This document shows, one piece after another, positions 17,548 through 25,982 of a DNA stretch of 64,000 bases. Under the pieces are notes generated by a model, which worked only from the letters and a program-made list of their open reading frames with translations, did no database searches and was not told the origin of the DNA. Positions within the stretch are counted from its first letter, which is position 1; the number at the start of each line of letters is the position of its first letter. The translations under genes and the position numbers were made by a program. Origin of the DNA: Chitinophaga sp. Cy-1792 (GTDB taxonomy: Bacteria > Bacteroidota > Bacteroidia > Chitinophagales > Chitinophagaceae). Where the stretch lies: contig NZ_VWWO01000001.1 in NCBI RefSeq assembly GCF_011752935.1, positions 2,294,001 through 2,358,000 on the forward strand, read 5' to 3'.

Positions 17548-18345
17548 TCAATATTTGATCGTCACTTTATTTTCAGTAATGGTGTATTTGAATTGGAGCT
17601 GTTTGCTTAATTTATCCAGCACCTGTTGCAGGGTGGCTTTCACGAAAAGTTCATGTACTTCACTATTGCCGCCGCCGTTGCCGGTAACGCTGATATCTAC
17701 GCCATACCAGTCTTCCAGCGTACGCCAGAACATCATGTTGGCGCTGCCATTGAGCTGTAGCGAATCTGCCAGCCAAAGCCTGGCTTCTTCCGGCTTATAG
17801 GTTTCTTTTTCCATCAGGTCAATTTCCTTATTGGCAAGTATCATTTGTCCCGTTTCCAGTATTTCTGGTTGGTTGTCGGTAGATGAATGATAAGATTTGC
17901 TCACCTTAATTTTTCCGGTGTAGAGATGAACCGTTGCACCCTGCTGGCTGGTAAAGCTACGTACTCTGAAACTGGTGCCTAATACTTCGGTGGTGAGTTT
18001 ATCGGTAACCACACTGAATACTGCGGTATCAGGTTTTACTTCAAACCAGGCATCGCCATCCAGTAATAACCTGCGGTGGCCCTGCTGATAGTTATCCGGT
18101 ACAGATAGGGTAGAGGCGGAATTGAGGATAACTGTAGAGCTGTCTGGAAGCGTTATATATTTCCTGGCGCCGGTTTCCCCGGAATAAGTCTGATACTTGC
18201 TCCCTGGTGTTTCAAATTCAGCGAGGCCAGCCTGTTTGTTCTCCTTTTGGGCAGGGTTATGACAGGCAGCCAGGCCTAAAAGGAGTAAAACGCCGGTATT
18301 CCGGAGAAAAGGTATAGAAAAGCAGGTATCAATTTTAAATGGCAT
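17548..18345 (-). CDS. FecR-like protein with a lipoprotein signal (orphan)
   Basis: A 265-residue protein with the FecR domain core: YITLPDSSTVILNSASTLSV, GHRRLLLDGDAWFEV and the strands LGTSFRVRSF, VHLYTGKIKVS, ending in the DUF4974-like end LFVKATLQQVLDKLSKQLQF, which resembles the STN domain. Classical FecR anti-sigma factors begin with a cytoplasmic segment and one TM; here the N-terminus is a signal with a lipobox-like LLGLAAC (Cys at about residue 28), so the cytoplasmic sigma-binding part is missing. No ECF sigma factor gene lies nearby. It is therefore unlikely to act as a normal anti-sigma factor. A SusC/SusD pair lies 1.4 kb away, across the proline dehydrogenase gene. Confidence 0.75.
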   Translation of the reverse strand: MPFKIDTCFSIPFLRNTGVLLLLGLAACHNPAQKENKQAGLAEFETPGSKYQTYSGETGARKYITLPDSSTVILNSASTLSVPDNYQQGHRRLLLDGDAWFEVKPDTAVFSVVTDKLTTEVLGTSFRVRSFTSQQGATVHLYTGKIKVSKSYHSSTDNQPEILETGQMILANKEIDLMEKETYKPEEARLWLADSLQLNGSANMMFWRTLEDWYGVDISVTGNGGGNSEVHELFVKATLQQVLDKLSKQLQFKYTITENKVTIKY

Positions 18346-18495
18346 ATACCAGTATTTTTGTATGCAAAGGAAAAGTCCTAAAAGTACGCAAATTTAAACA
18401 GCATGGGAAGTGCCACCTTTTCCAATTTCTGCGAAGCAATAGACAATTTCCGTATACGCTGTTAAAAACTTATTTCCCTGTTTGAATGTTTTTTG

Positions 18496-18523
18496 TTTGA
18501 ATTACCGGACCACCCTAACTTTG
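18496..18523 (+). promoter_or_regulatory. Promoter of proline dehydrogenase, close to its ATG
   Basis: TTTG (18496-18499) is followed after 16 bases by TAACTTTG (18516-18523), a match to the Bacteroidota consensus. The ATG is at 18530, so transcription would start at or very near the start codon. Confidence 0.6.
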
Positions 18524-18529
18524 CGGCCC

Positions 18530-19708
18530 ATGGAAAAGCAGCTATCTTTATCATTCGATAATACGGCTATTGCATTTGAGGCAAAAACCGACAAAGACCT
18601 GAAAAAAGCCAACTTTCTCTTCTCTAACATAGGGAAACCCTGGCTTGTTAAATTAGGCGCCACGTTTACTCCCATCGCATTCAAACTGGGATTACCGATC
18701 AAAGGAATCATTAAAAATACCATCTTCTCACAATTCTGTGGTGGTGAAACACTGGAAGAAGCTGCTCACACAGCATTACAGCTGGGAAACTACCATGTAG
18801 GTGTAGCACTGGATTACGGTGTGGAAGCCATGGAAGGTGAGGAAAACTACGATCATGCTGTACCGGAGTTTGTACGTGCGATCAAATATGCTGCTTCCCG
18901 TCCTGATATTCCTTTTATCGCGATCAAAATTACCGGTTTTGCCCGTTTCAGTCTCCTGGAAAAGATCCATGCAAAAACGCCGCTTTCCACTGAAGAACAA
19001 CAGGAATTTGAACGTGTCCGCAAACGTGTACATGCTATCGCGGAAGCTGCTGCACTCCATAATGTAGGTATCCTCGTAGACGCGGAAGAATCCTGGATTC
19101 AACAGCCGGTAGACGATCTGACCGACGAAATGATGTCCCTCTTCAACAAGAAAAAAGTTATCATTTTCAATACCTTCCAGATGTACCGCCACGACAGACT
19201 GGAATTCCTGAAAAAATCGCTGGACACAGCCGTGAAAGGTGATTACCTGCTCGGCGCCAAACTGGTTCGCGGTGCTTACATGGAAAAAGAAAATAAACGT
19301 GCGGCAGAAAACAACTACCCTACGCCGATCCAGCCCAGCAAAGAAGCTACGGACAGAGATTACGATGCAGGTGTTGCTTTTTGTATGAATAACCTGGATA
19401 AACTGGGATTATTTGTTGGTACACACAACGAAAACAGCTGTATGCAGGCTGCTAAGTTGCTCCATGCGAAAGAGGTGCCACATAACACAGACAGAGTGAG
19501 CTTCTCCCAGCTGCTGGGCATGAGCGATAACATCACCTTCAACCTGGCACACGCAGGCTATAATGTTTCAAAATACCTGCCTTACGGCCCTGTAAAAGAC
19601 GTAATGCCCTACCTGATCCGTCGTGCACAGGAAAATACTTCCATTGCCGGCCAGATGGGACGCGAATTAGGTCTTATCCGCAAGGAAATGAAAAGACGCG
19701 GCATTTAA
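18530..19708 (+). CDS. Proline dehydrogenase family protein
   Basis: A 392-residue soluble flavoenzyme of the PRODH family, which oxidises proline to pyrroline-5-carboxylate with FAD. Visible landmarks: strand FIAIKITGFARFSLLEKI, VDAEESWIQ, FNTFQMYRHDRLEFL, the flavin-binding strand LGAKLVRGAYMEKE, LFVGTHNENS, and the conserved substrate-binding end LIRRAQENTS. The start was set at the ATG at 18530 (MEKQLSLSFDNTAI), because an upstream in-frame ATG at 18482 lies before the predicted promoter. It is a stand-alone PRODH without a fused P5C dehydrogenase, as in other Bacteroidota. A terminator follows. Confidence 0.9.
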   Translation: MEKQLSLSFDNTAIAFEAKTDKDLKKANFLFSNIGKPWLVKLGATFTPIAFKLGLPIKGIIKNTIFSQFCGGETLEEAAHTALQLGNYHVGVALDYGVEAMEGEENYDHAVPEFVRAIKYAASRPDIPFIAIKITGFARFSLLEKIHAKTPLSTEEQQEFERVRKRVHAIAEAAALHNVGILVDAEESWIQQPVDDLTDEMMSLFNKKKVIIFNTFQMYRHDRLEFLKKSLDTAVKGDYLLGAKLVRGAYMEKENKRAAENNYPTPIQPSKEATDRDYDAGVAFCMNNLDKLGLFVGTHNENSCMQAAKLLHAKEVPHNTDRVSFSQLLGMSDNITFNLAHAGYNVSKYLPYGPVKDVMPYLIRRAQENTSIAGQMGRELGLIRKEMKRRGI

Positions 19709-19730
19709 AATTGTGAATACTGAATATGAT

Positions 19731-19766
19731 AAAGACCGTCTCTACCTGGTAGAGACGGTCTTTTTA
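19731..19766 (+). terminator. Rho-independent terminator after proline dehydrogenase
   Basis: AAAGACCGTCTCTAC and GTAGAGACGGTCTTT form a perfect 15-bp stem around CTG and run into five Ts. It may also act on the minus-strand susD transcript, which ends at 19794. Confidence 0.85.
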
Positions 19767-19793
19767 ATTATGGCAAGTAAAAACGGGGCAGGG

Positions 19794-21113
19794 TTATATA
19801 TTCACTTCGCTCTGCGGAAGCGGAAACTTACTCCATACATCATCATCGGGTCTGTCTATCGGAATAGTATTCAAAAGATTATATCTTCTTAAATCTATCC
19901 AGCGATGTCCTTCCATAAACAATGAATATCTACGCTCATACAACAGCTCTGTAATCAGTGCTGATGGTGTACTCGCTCCGGGGTACGGTGGCAGATTATG
20001 ACCGGTCCTGATCTTGTTTAAGGCTACGATGGCATCCGGAAATTGTGCCAGCTGGATTTTTGCTTCTGCATACAGTAAAATCAATTCTTCATTACGGATG
20101 ATCGTCACAGGCGAACTCAGCGAAGACCAGAGATTTACGTCCCGGCTGCTGCTTAAACCCGCCTGACTGGCTATTACGGCACGCACCGCTGTTTTATTGA
20201 TCCTGTCGTCGCCGGCAATGATATCAGTCGCAAAAGAAGGATGTGCCGCCCTGATTTCACCGGTATTATTAAGCGGTAAGTACAGGGGATTTGTCTGGTC
20301 TCCTCCGTTGGTAGAGAAGAAGTGATAAACGCCGGTTGTAAAAGAGCCATTCAGGTCGAAAAAGGAGCCGTTCAGGTCTGTTAATACTGCCGCCCAGTTC
20401 TGTCGGTAAGCGTCTACTCTCGCGGCAATTGCTTTATTAAATTTCAGTAATCCTGCTGCATCCGCAAAGCCACTGAATCCGTGTGACAAAGAAAAGACAA
20501 CAGCAGCGCCTGAAAGATCGGTAGCCCCGTCCTGGAGGTACTTCAGAATGCTATCCTGTGCAGCAGGCACATTGGTAATCACCGGCCCAATGGCACTCGG
20601 ATCTGCTGAAGGAATACGGATACCATTGGCATCGGTAAGCGTAAGGTTTAGTAATAACTGATAACCAATCAGGGTTTTGGCAAAACCGGTATAACCCTTA
20701 CGTTCTGCATCACTGATACTGGTGCTGTTTTTGGCCCCCTCTAAAATCAGGTATGCCTGCCGGATTACCTGGTATCGGGCGGACCATGGGTTGGTCAGGT
20801 AAAAGGTATTGTTATCCAGTACCTTGCTGCCACCACCCAGTAAATCAGTGGTATACCTGGGCTCAGAACTGGAAAAATGGTAGATCTCTCTGCCAATAAT
20901 ACCAATATCGTCCATGTAGAAACCTATGTTTTGTCGTAGCCCCGATTCCGCGCCTGATACGAGGTTGTTAAGGTCACTCTTACTCGGATTTTTGGTGATA
21001 TCTCCGGTGGTAGGGGTATTCAAACTGGTGATTTCCCCTTTCTGACAGGCAAGGCATAACGTCATCAGGCCAACAACGAGCAGCTGTCTTATTGAAAAAT
21101 GATGTTTTGTCAT
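19794..21113 (-). CDS. SusD/RagB-family nutrient-binding lipoprotein
   Basis: A 439-residue lipoprotein with signal MTKHHFSIRQLLVVGLMTLC and acylated Cys at about residue 23 (CLACQKGE). After it come TPR-like helices: SDLNNLVSGAESGLRQN, a SARYQVIRQAYLILEGAKN helix, ...GFAKTLIGYQLLLNL, FNKAIAARVDAYRQNW and the end RNEELILLYAEAKIQLAQ, LLYERRYSLFMEGHRWIDLRR, which is the typical SusD C-terminal region. SusD proteins cap the SusC barrel and bind glycans or peptides at the cell surface. Its start is 29 bases after the stop of the upstream susC-type gene, so they are one operon. At 439 residues it is shorter than many SusD proteins (500-600). Confidence 0.9.
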   Translation of the reverse strand: MTKHHFSIRQLLVVGLMTLCLACQKGEITSLNTPTTGDITKNPSKSDLNNLVSGAESGLRQNIGFYMDDIGIIGREIYHFSSSEPRYTTDLLGGGSKVLDNNTFYLTNPWSARYQVIRQAYLILEGAKNSTSISDAERKGYTGFAKTLIGYQLLLNLTLTDANGIRIPSADPSAIGPVITNVPAAQDSILKYLQDGATDLSGAAVVFSLSHGFSGFADAAGLLKFNKAIAARVDAYRQNWAAVLTDLNGSFFDLNGSFTTGVYHFFSTNGGDQTNPLYLPLNNTGEIRAAHPSFATDIIAGDDRINKTAVRAVIASQAGLSSSRDVNLWSSLSSPVTIIRNEELILLYAEAKIQLAQFPDAIVALNKIRTGHNLPPYPGASTPSALITELLYERRYSLFMEGHRWIDLRRYNLLNTIPIDRPDDDVWSKFPLPQSEVNI

Positions 21114-21142
21114 AAGAATATTTTTTAACTGGACAGAAAGGA

Positions 21143-24139
21143 TCAGAAATCAACACCAATATGGAAGCTGGCCCTTTTTGATGCAGGATAAGGCATAACA
21201 TCTACACCCATTGAAAGCCCGTTACTACCGCGACTCTGTGTGGTGGTAATGGTATTGCTTCCGAAGTTGGATACTTCCGGATCATAGCCCACATATTTTG
21301 TCCAGGTGAAGAAGTTATTGGCAGATACACCCACACGCAAGCCTTTAATGTATTTGACTTTGGTCAATGGGATGTTGTAATAGACACCTATTTCCCGGAT
21401 GCGTATGTACGAAGCATCCTGTACATAAATAGAAGCATCGCCGGCGCCGGAACGGTATACACCAGCCTTCTGTCCGCCTATCATATCGTCATAATCAAAT
21501 GTGGTAGCACCGAGGTCTGTCAGCAGTTGTGTCAGGTTGATATTATCACCACCTTTTTTCCAGTGGAGCAGAAAACGTACAGACAGATTTTTCAGTAAGG
21601 TCACTTCGTTGAACCAGCTCATCTGGAACTTAGGTTCGCTGTTTCCTATCACCTTTAAGGAACCATCTGCAGTTATACCTTTGATCTGTGTGGCGGAAGC
21701 TCCTTCTTCCATATAGAAAGTTCCCAGGGAGTTACCAAAAGCACCGATCGCAAATGGAGGAATGGTCAGTTTGGTCACTTTGGATTTGTTTTTCCACCAG
21801 TTGATATTGGATACCCATTTCACTTTAGCAGTATTGACAGGGATAACTGTCAGGCCCAGTTCCACGCCCTGGTTGCTCAGGTCGCCACTGTTTTTCCACT
21901 CACTCACATACCCGGAAGATGCCGGTAATACGTGACGCAGCAGCATATCATAGATTTTCTTATTGTAATAGGTGGCTTCCAGACTGATACGTCCATTCAG
22001 GAAACTCACATCCACACCTGATTCCAGCTCGGTCTGCCTTTCAGGTTTAATATCCGCGTTTCCTCTGAGGTTATCGGTCAGAATACCGGGCAACGCATCG
22101 ATATTGCTGGATTTCATGCTGGTAAACTTACTGCCGTAAGGAGGTACGTTTCCTGACTGTCCATATGCCGCGCGGATCTTCAGGTTATCCACCGTACCGG
22201 AATGCCAGAAGCCCATTTTGGCAAGGTTCCAGGAAAAGGCACCTTTAGGGAAAGTATAGAATTTAAGGTAGTCGCCATTGTTGGTAGATCTGTCGAAACG
22301 CACGCCGCCACTCAGTGTCAGGGCGTCTATCAGTGTAAGGTCTTCCTGCAGGAAGATACCGTTGTCCCTGTATTTCTGCCGGAATTGTCCCGGGGTGCTG
22401 TTGCCGCTTTGGTCTACGTTCGTCTGGCCATTGGTGATGTTGGTGGCACTGACCTGTATATTGTCGAAATTACCGGTTTCGTAGGTGGCGCCTAAGGTAC
22501 TGGTCAGATTTACGTTGCTGTTGGGATTGAAGGTATTGATCAGCATACCGGCCAGGTTGGTATTCATGTTGTTGGTGTTACCCTGGATACTATGGCCTAA
22601 TGTAGAACTGGCTTCAAACTGGAGGTCACGCGGGAAAATGGCCGCTGTTTTGAAGTTGAAATAGTCCACGCCACCGCGGATTAGTAATTTGGTCGTAGAT
22701 ACTTTATTCTGCTGGAAGATGGCGTCTAATGTACCACCGCCCACAAAGCGATTGGTGAGCTCATTGTTGGTCATCTTATCCCTTGTTTGCAGCGGGTTAC
22801 TGGCAGCAAAGGGATTGTTCGGATAGATACCATTGGCATCAGGATGAAGATCTACCCAGCCTGGTGTGGAAGATAGGGCCACTCCTAAGCTTACGCCGTT
22901 GTTGTCGTTATTGGTAATACTTCTGTCTGCCGATGAATTGATATAGTTTGTGGTAACGCTCAGGGATACACGATCAGAAATTTTATGATCGATATTGAGG
23001 CGTACGGAACTGTTGAGATAGCCGGTATTTTTAATGATACCATCTTCTTTTCTTCTGTTGGCAGAGAGATAGAAGGTTGTTTTTTCAGAGCCTCCGCTTA
23101 CCGCAATATTGGTATTGGAGATCATGCCTGTCTGACCATAGAGTTCTTTCTCATAGTCATAAATTTTGCCGGCGCTTTGTGCTGCCTTGAACAATGCACT
23201 GTAATTGGCTCTACCTGCAATCACTGCCGGATCTGTGCTGGACGCGGGTCCTGCGAGGTCGGCAGCCGTTTCGGCAGTAAAGGCGCGTACACCCATCAGG
23301 TGTCTTACTTTTACAAAACCGGTTTCCTGGTTGACGGAAATTTTTGTCTGACCGCTTTTACCTTTTTTTGTAGTGATGATTACCACGCCGGCTGCTGCTT
23401 TGGCGCCATAGAGTGCAGCTGCAGAGGCTCCCTTGAGGATCTCGATGTTTTCAATATCGTTAGGGTTGAGGTCTGCAATGCGACTGGAAGGGTTATCCTG
23501 GTTGTTAGGATTCCCGGCAGTTGCTGCCCCGGTGACATCATTGAGGCCTGCGGGAATACTGCTGTTGTTGAAGAATACACCGTCTACGATGTACAGTGGC
23601 TGTGAGTTACCGAAAACAGAGGTGATACCACGTAATTTGACGGAGATACCGCCACCGGGAGCGCCGGAGTTAGCGGTAATGAGGGCGCCGGGGATTTTTC
23701 CGCTAAGTGCAGCGTCGAAGGTCTGTGCCGGGGCCGTACCACTGAGTTCTTTTGCCGAGATGGTAGCTACGGCGTTGGCAAGGTTTCGTCTTTTGACCGT
23801 GGTGGCCATACCAGTCACCACTACTTCATCAAGGCGGGCGAAATCTTCATCGAGCTTTACCACTAAAGGTCCACTGCCTGCAGCTACATTCATGGTACGG
23901 GTTTTATATCCCGTATAGGTAAATACCAATGTTGTGCTGGCGGTGGGGGAAGAAATACTGAATTTCCCTTCTGCGTCGGTGACGGTGCCATGATTAGTGT
24001 TGGGAATCCGGATAGTCACACCCGGTAATGGGTGTCCGTTGACCGCATCCTGTGCTTTACCTGTAATATTCTGCTGTGCAAACAACAGGGTACTACATGC
24101 CAGTAAAGTCACCAGGAGGGTGAGTTTAGGTAGAAGCAT
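21143..24139 (-). CDS. SusC/RagA-family TonB-linked outer membrane transporter
   Basis: A 998-residue outer membrane protein. The signal peptide MLLPKLTLLVTLLACSTLLF is followed by a carboxypeptidase-regulatory-like domain (ITGKAQDAVNGHPLPGVTIR, residues 25-105), then the DEVVVTG SusC motif, a TonB plug (SAKELSGTAPAQTFDAALSG, IVDGVFFNN, DIENIEILKGASAAALYG) and a 22-strand barrel region ending ...SFHIGVDF. Together with the SusD lipoprotein downstream it forms a nutrient uptake pair powered by TonB. No glycoside hydrolase, peptidase, anti-sigma or sigma gene is next to it, so the pair is not a full polysaccharide-utilisation locus and the substrate is unknown. Length is close to the family norm of about 1000. 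Confidence 0.93.
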   Translation of the reverse strand: MLLPKLTLLVTLLACSTLLFAQQNITGKAQDAVNGHPLPGVTIRIPNTNHGTVTDAEGKFSISSPTASTTLVFTYTGYKTRTMNVAAGSGPLVVKLDEDFARLDEVVVTGMATTVKRRNLANAVATISAKELSGTAPAQTFDAALSGKIPGALITANSGAPGGGISVKLRGITSVFGNSQPLYIVDGVFFNNSSIPAGLNDVTGAATAGNPNNQDNPSSRIADLNPNDIENIEILKGASAAALYGAKAAAGVVIITTKKGKSGQTKISVNQETGFVKVRHLMGVRAFTAETAADLAGPASSTDPAVIAGRANYSALFKAAQSAGKIYDYEKELYGQTGMISNTNIAVSGGSEKTTFYLSANRRKEDGIIKNTGYLNSSVRLNIDHKISDRVSLSVTTNYINSSADRSITNNDNNGVSLGVALSSTPGWVDLHPDANGIYPNNPFAASNPLQTRDKMTNNELTNRFVGGGTLDAIFQQNKVSTTKLLIRGGVDYFNFKTAAIFPRDLQFEASSTLGHSIQGNTNNMNTNLAGMLINTFNPNSNVNLTSTLGATYETGNFDNIQVSATNITNGQTNVDQSGNSTPGQFRQKYRDNGIFLQEDLTLIDALTLSGGVRFDRSTNNGDYLKFYTFPKGAFSWNLAKMGFWHSGTVDNLKIRAAYGQSGNVPPYGSKFTSMKSSNIDALPGILTDNLRGNADIKPERQTELESGVDVSFLNGRISLEATYYNKKIYDMLLRHVLPASSGYVSEWKNSGDLSNQGVELGLTVIPVNTAKVKWVSNINWWKNKSKVTKLTIPPFAIGAFGNSLGTFYMEEGASATQIKGITADGSLKVIGNSEPKFQMSWFNEVTLLKNLSVRFLLHWKKGGDNINLTQLLTDLGATTFDYDDMIGGQKAGVYRSGAGDASIYVQDASYIRIREIGVYYNIPLTKVKYIKGLRVGVSANNFFTWTKYVGYDPEVSNFGSNTITTTQSRGSNGLSMGVDVMPYPASKRASFHIGVDF

Positions 24140-24649
24140 AGTAAATGTAGATTGGTAAATATGTGATTAAGAGATCATCCTGGACGATCCGTTCTAAAGT
24201 GGTCAGGTCATTTTAGCTAATAATGGAAAACTAGATTTTGGTCTTTAAACTGATAATAATTCTTTACAGGTCTAATGTTCTGGCTGAGGGCTTTGTTCCT
24301 TTTCTCTAAAGCTGATGTTGTTGTCTTGAGGTGCTGGCAAACACACTGTCAGGGTCACGTGAATTGTACTTAAAACTGAATTCGATCGTCAATAAAGCTG
24401 ATCTGATGGCTTAAGTTCGGCGTTCTATTCTCTTAAAGCTAATTTGTTTTTGATGTGATGAGTTCTGGCACACAAAATACAGGGTCACAATGTTATCTTC
24501 GTATAGTCGTAACCTTCGCTGTTACGGTTTTGGAATTATTTCTGAAGATTACGAAAAATGCATCAATTCTGATTTTTTTTATTTGAGAGAATTATGTTAT
24601 ATTATTAACCCGCATTCAAGGATTTTTTTTCTTCGTATCTTGCCGCCTT
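24140..24649. other. 510-base intergenic region with imperfect repeats, between susC (minus) and thyA (plus)
   Basis: No gene was found here. It contains two imperfect copies of a block of about 60 bases (near 24301-24360 and 24427-24488) that share TTCTC(T)TAAAGCT, CTGGCA and CAGGGTCAC, and a further partial copy AATAAAGCTGATCTGATGG at 24391. It must hold the promoter of susC, but no clear consensus was found on the minus strand. Confidence 0.5.
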
Positions 24650-25471
24650 ATGGACCAGTATTTATCTTTATTACAACATATCATAGATCAGGGAGTAGTT
24701 AAAACGGATCGTACCGGCACCGGTACTACCAGCGTATTTGGCTATCAGATGCGCTTTAACCTCCAGGAAGGCTTTCCTGTGGTGACAACCAAGAAACTGC
24801 ACCTGAAATCTATCATTTACGAGTTATTGTGGTTTTTAAAGGGAGATACCAATATCGCTTACCTGAAAGAACATGGCGTAAGCATCTGGGACGAATGGGC
24901 AAATGCCGATGGCGATCTCGGACCTGTTTACGGCAAACAGTGGCGCAGCTGGGAGTCACACGATGGTAAAGTGATCGATCAGATCACCGAAGCGGTAAAT
25001 ACCATCAAAAAGAACCCCGACTCCCGCAGGATCATCGTAAATGCCTGGAATGTGGGCGACCTGCCAGACATGGCGTTAAGCCCCTGCCACTGCCTCTTCC
25101 AGTTTTATGTGACGCCTCCTGATACAGCCAAAGGCGAAACCCGTGGTAAACTCAGCTGTCAGCTCTACCAGCGTAGTGCCGACGTTTTCTTGGGTGTCCC
25201 TTTCAATATCGCATCCTATGCGCTGCTCACCATGATGATGGCGCAGGTATGCGACCTGGATGCAGGCGATTTTGTACATACCTTCGGAGATGTACATCTC
25301 TACAGCAACCACATGGAACAGGCACAACTGCAGCTTACCCGCCAGCCGTTTCCATTACCAACAATGAAAATCAATCCGGACGTGAAAGATATCTTCGCAT
25401 TTAAATTCGAAGACTTCGAATTGCAGAATTATCAGTTTCACCCGGCTATTAAAGCTCCTGTAGCAGTATAA
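24650..25471 (+). CDS. thyA: Thymidylate synthase
   Basis: A 273-residue enzyme that methylates dUMP to dTMP with methylenetetrahydrofolate, giving dihydrofolate. The landmarks are all present: [20 protein letters not shown] at the N-terminus, [14 protein letters not shown], the RRIIVNAWN phosphate site, the catalytic Cys in [35 protein letters not shown] and [16 protein letters not shown]. Length is close to the E. coli enzyme (264). The folA gene starts 9 bases downstream and would regenerate tetrahydrofolate, the usual thyA-folA pairing. The sequence TATCTTG lies 8 bases before the ATG and may be a weak -7 box. Confidence 0.97.
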   Translation: MDQYLSLLQHIIDQGVVKTDRTGTGTTSVFGYQMRFNLQEGFPVVTTKKLHLKSIIYELLWFLKGDTNIAYLKEHGVSIWDEWANADGDLGPVYGKQWRSWESHDGKVIDQITEAVNTIKKNPDSRRIIVNAWNVGDLPDMALSPCHCLFQFYVTPPDTAKGETRGKLSCQLYQRSADVFLGVPFNIASYALLTMMMAQVCDLDAGDFVHTFGDVHLYSNHMEQAQLQLTRQPFPLPTMKINPDVKDIFAFKFEDFELQNYQFHPAIKAPVAV

Positions 25472-25480
25472 TCATCGCTT

Positions 25481-25975
25481 ATGAAAACCATCTCAATTAT
25501 TGTTGCCGCGGCAGAAAACAACGCCATCGGTATCAACAACCAGTTGCCATGGCGACTCCCGGACGATCTGAAGTATTTCAAAAATACAACTACAGGTAAG
25601 CCCATTATCATGGGACGTAAAACCTTTGAATCGCTGGGCAAGCCCCTGCCTAACCGTCCGAATATCGTGATCACCAGGCAGCCGGACTATGAACCGCAAG
25701 GCGTTATCGTGGTTGATTCCCTGCAGGCAGCCCTGGACTCGGCCAATACCTTCGAAGGCTCCGAACTCTTTATCACAGGGGGCGCACAGATTTTTGATAT
25801 CGCTATGCCACTGGTGCAAAGGATCTACCTGACACGGGTATACGCAGTCGTAGAAGGGGATGCATTCTTCCCGGAAATTGATGGAAATATCTGGAAACTC
25901 GTTAGTGAAGACCGCCGCGAGGCCGATGAGAAAAATCAATATCCTTTTGCTTTCCAGATCTGGGAAAGAAGATAA
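25481..25975 (+). CDS. folA: Dihydrofolate reductase
   Basis: A 164-residue NADPH-dependent reductase of dihydrofolate. Motifs: SIIVAAAENNAIGINNQLPWRLPDDL (shortened: AIGINNQLPWRLPDDL) with the catalytic acid Asp in LPDDLK, PIIMGRKTFESLG for NADPH binding, RPNIVITR, and LFITGGAQIFD with the double glycine. It ends in YPFAFQIWERR, like other DHFRs. It is translationally close to thyA (9 bases), so the pair is co-transcribed. Its stop is only 7 bases from the end of the convergent dnaG gene, leaving no room for a terminator. Confidence 0.96.
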   Translation: MKTISIIVAAAENNAIGINNQLPWRLPDDLKYFKNTTTGKPIIMGRKTFESLGKPLPNRPNIVITRQPDYEPQGVIVVDSLQAALDSANTFEGSELFITGGAQIFDIAMPLVQRIYLTRVYAVVEGDAFFPEIDGNIWKLVSEDRREADEKNQYPFAFQIWERR

Positions 25976-25982
25976 GTAATAA

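Noticed and set aside
22985..23605. 206-codon plus-strand frame inside the susC gene
   Set aside because: Antisense to the SusC plug and barrel; Cys-rich composition and no start signal or domain.
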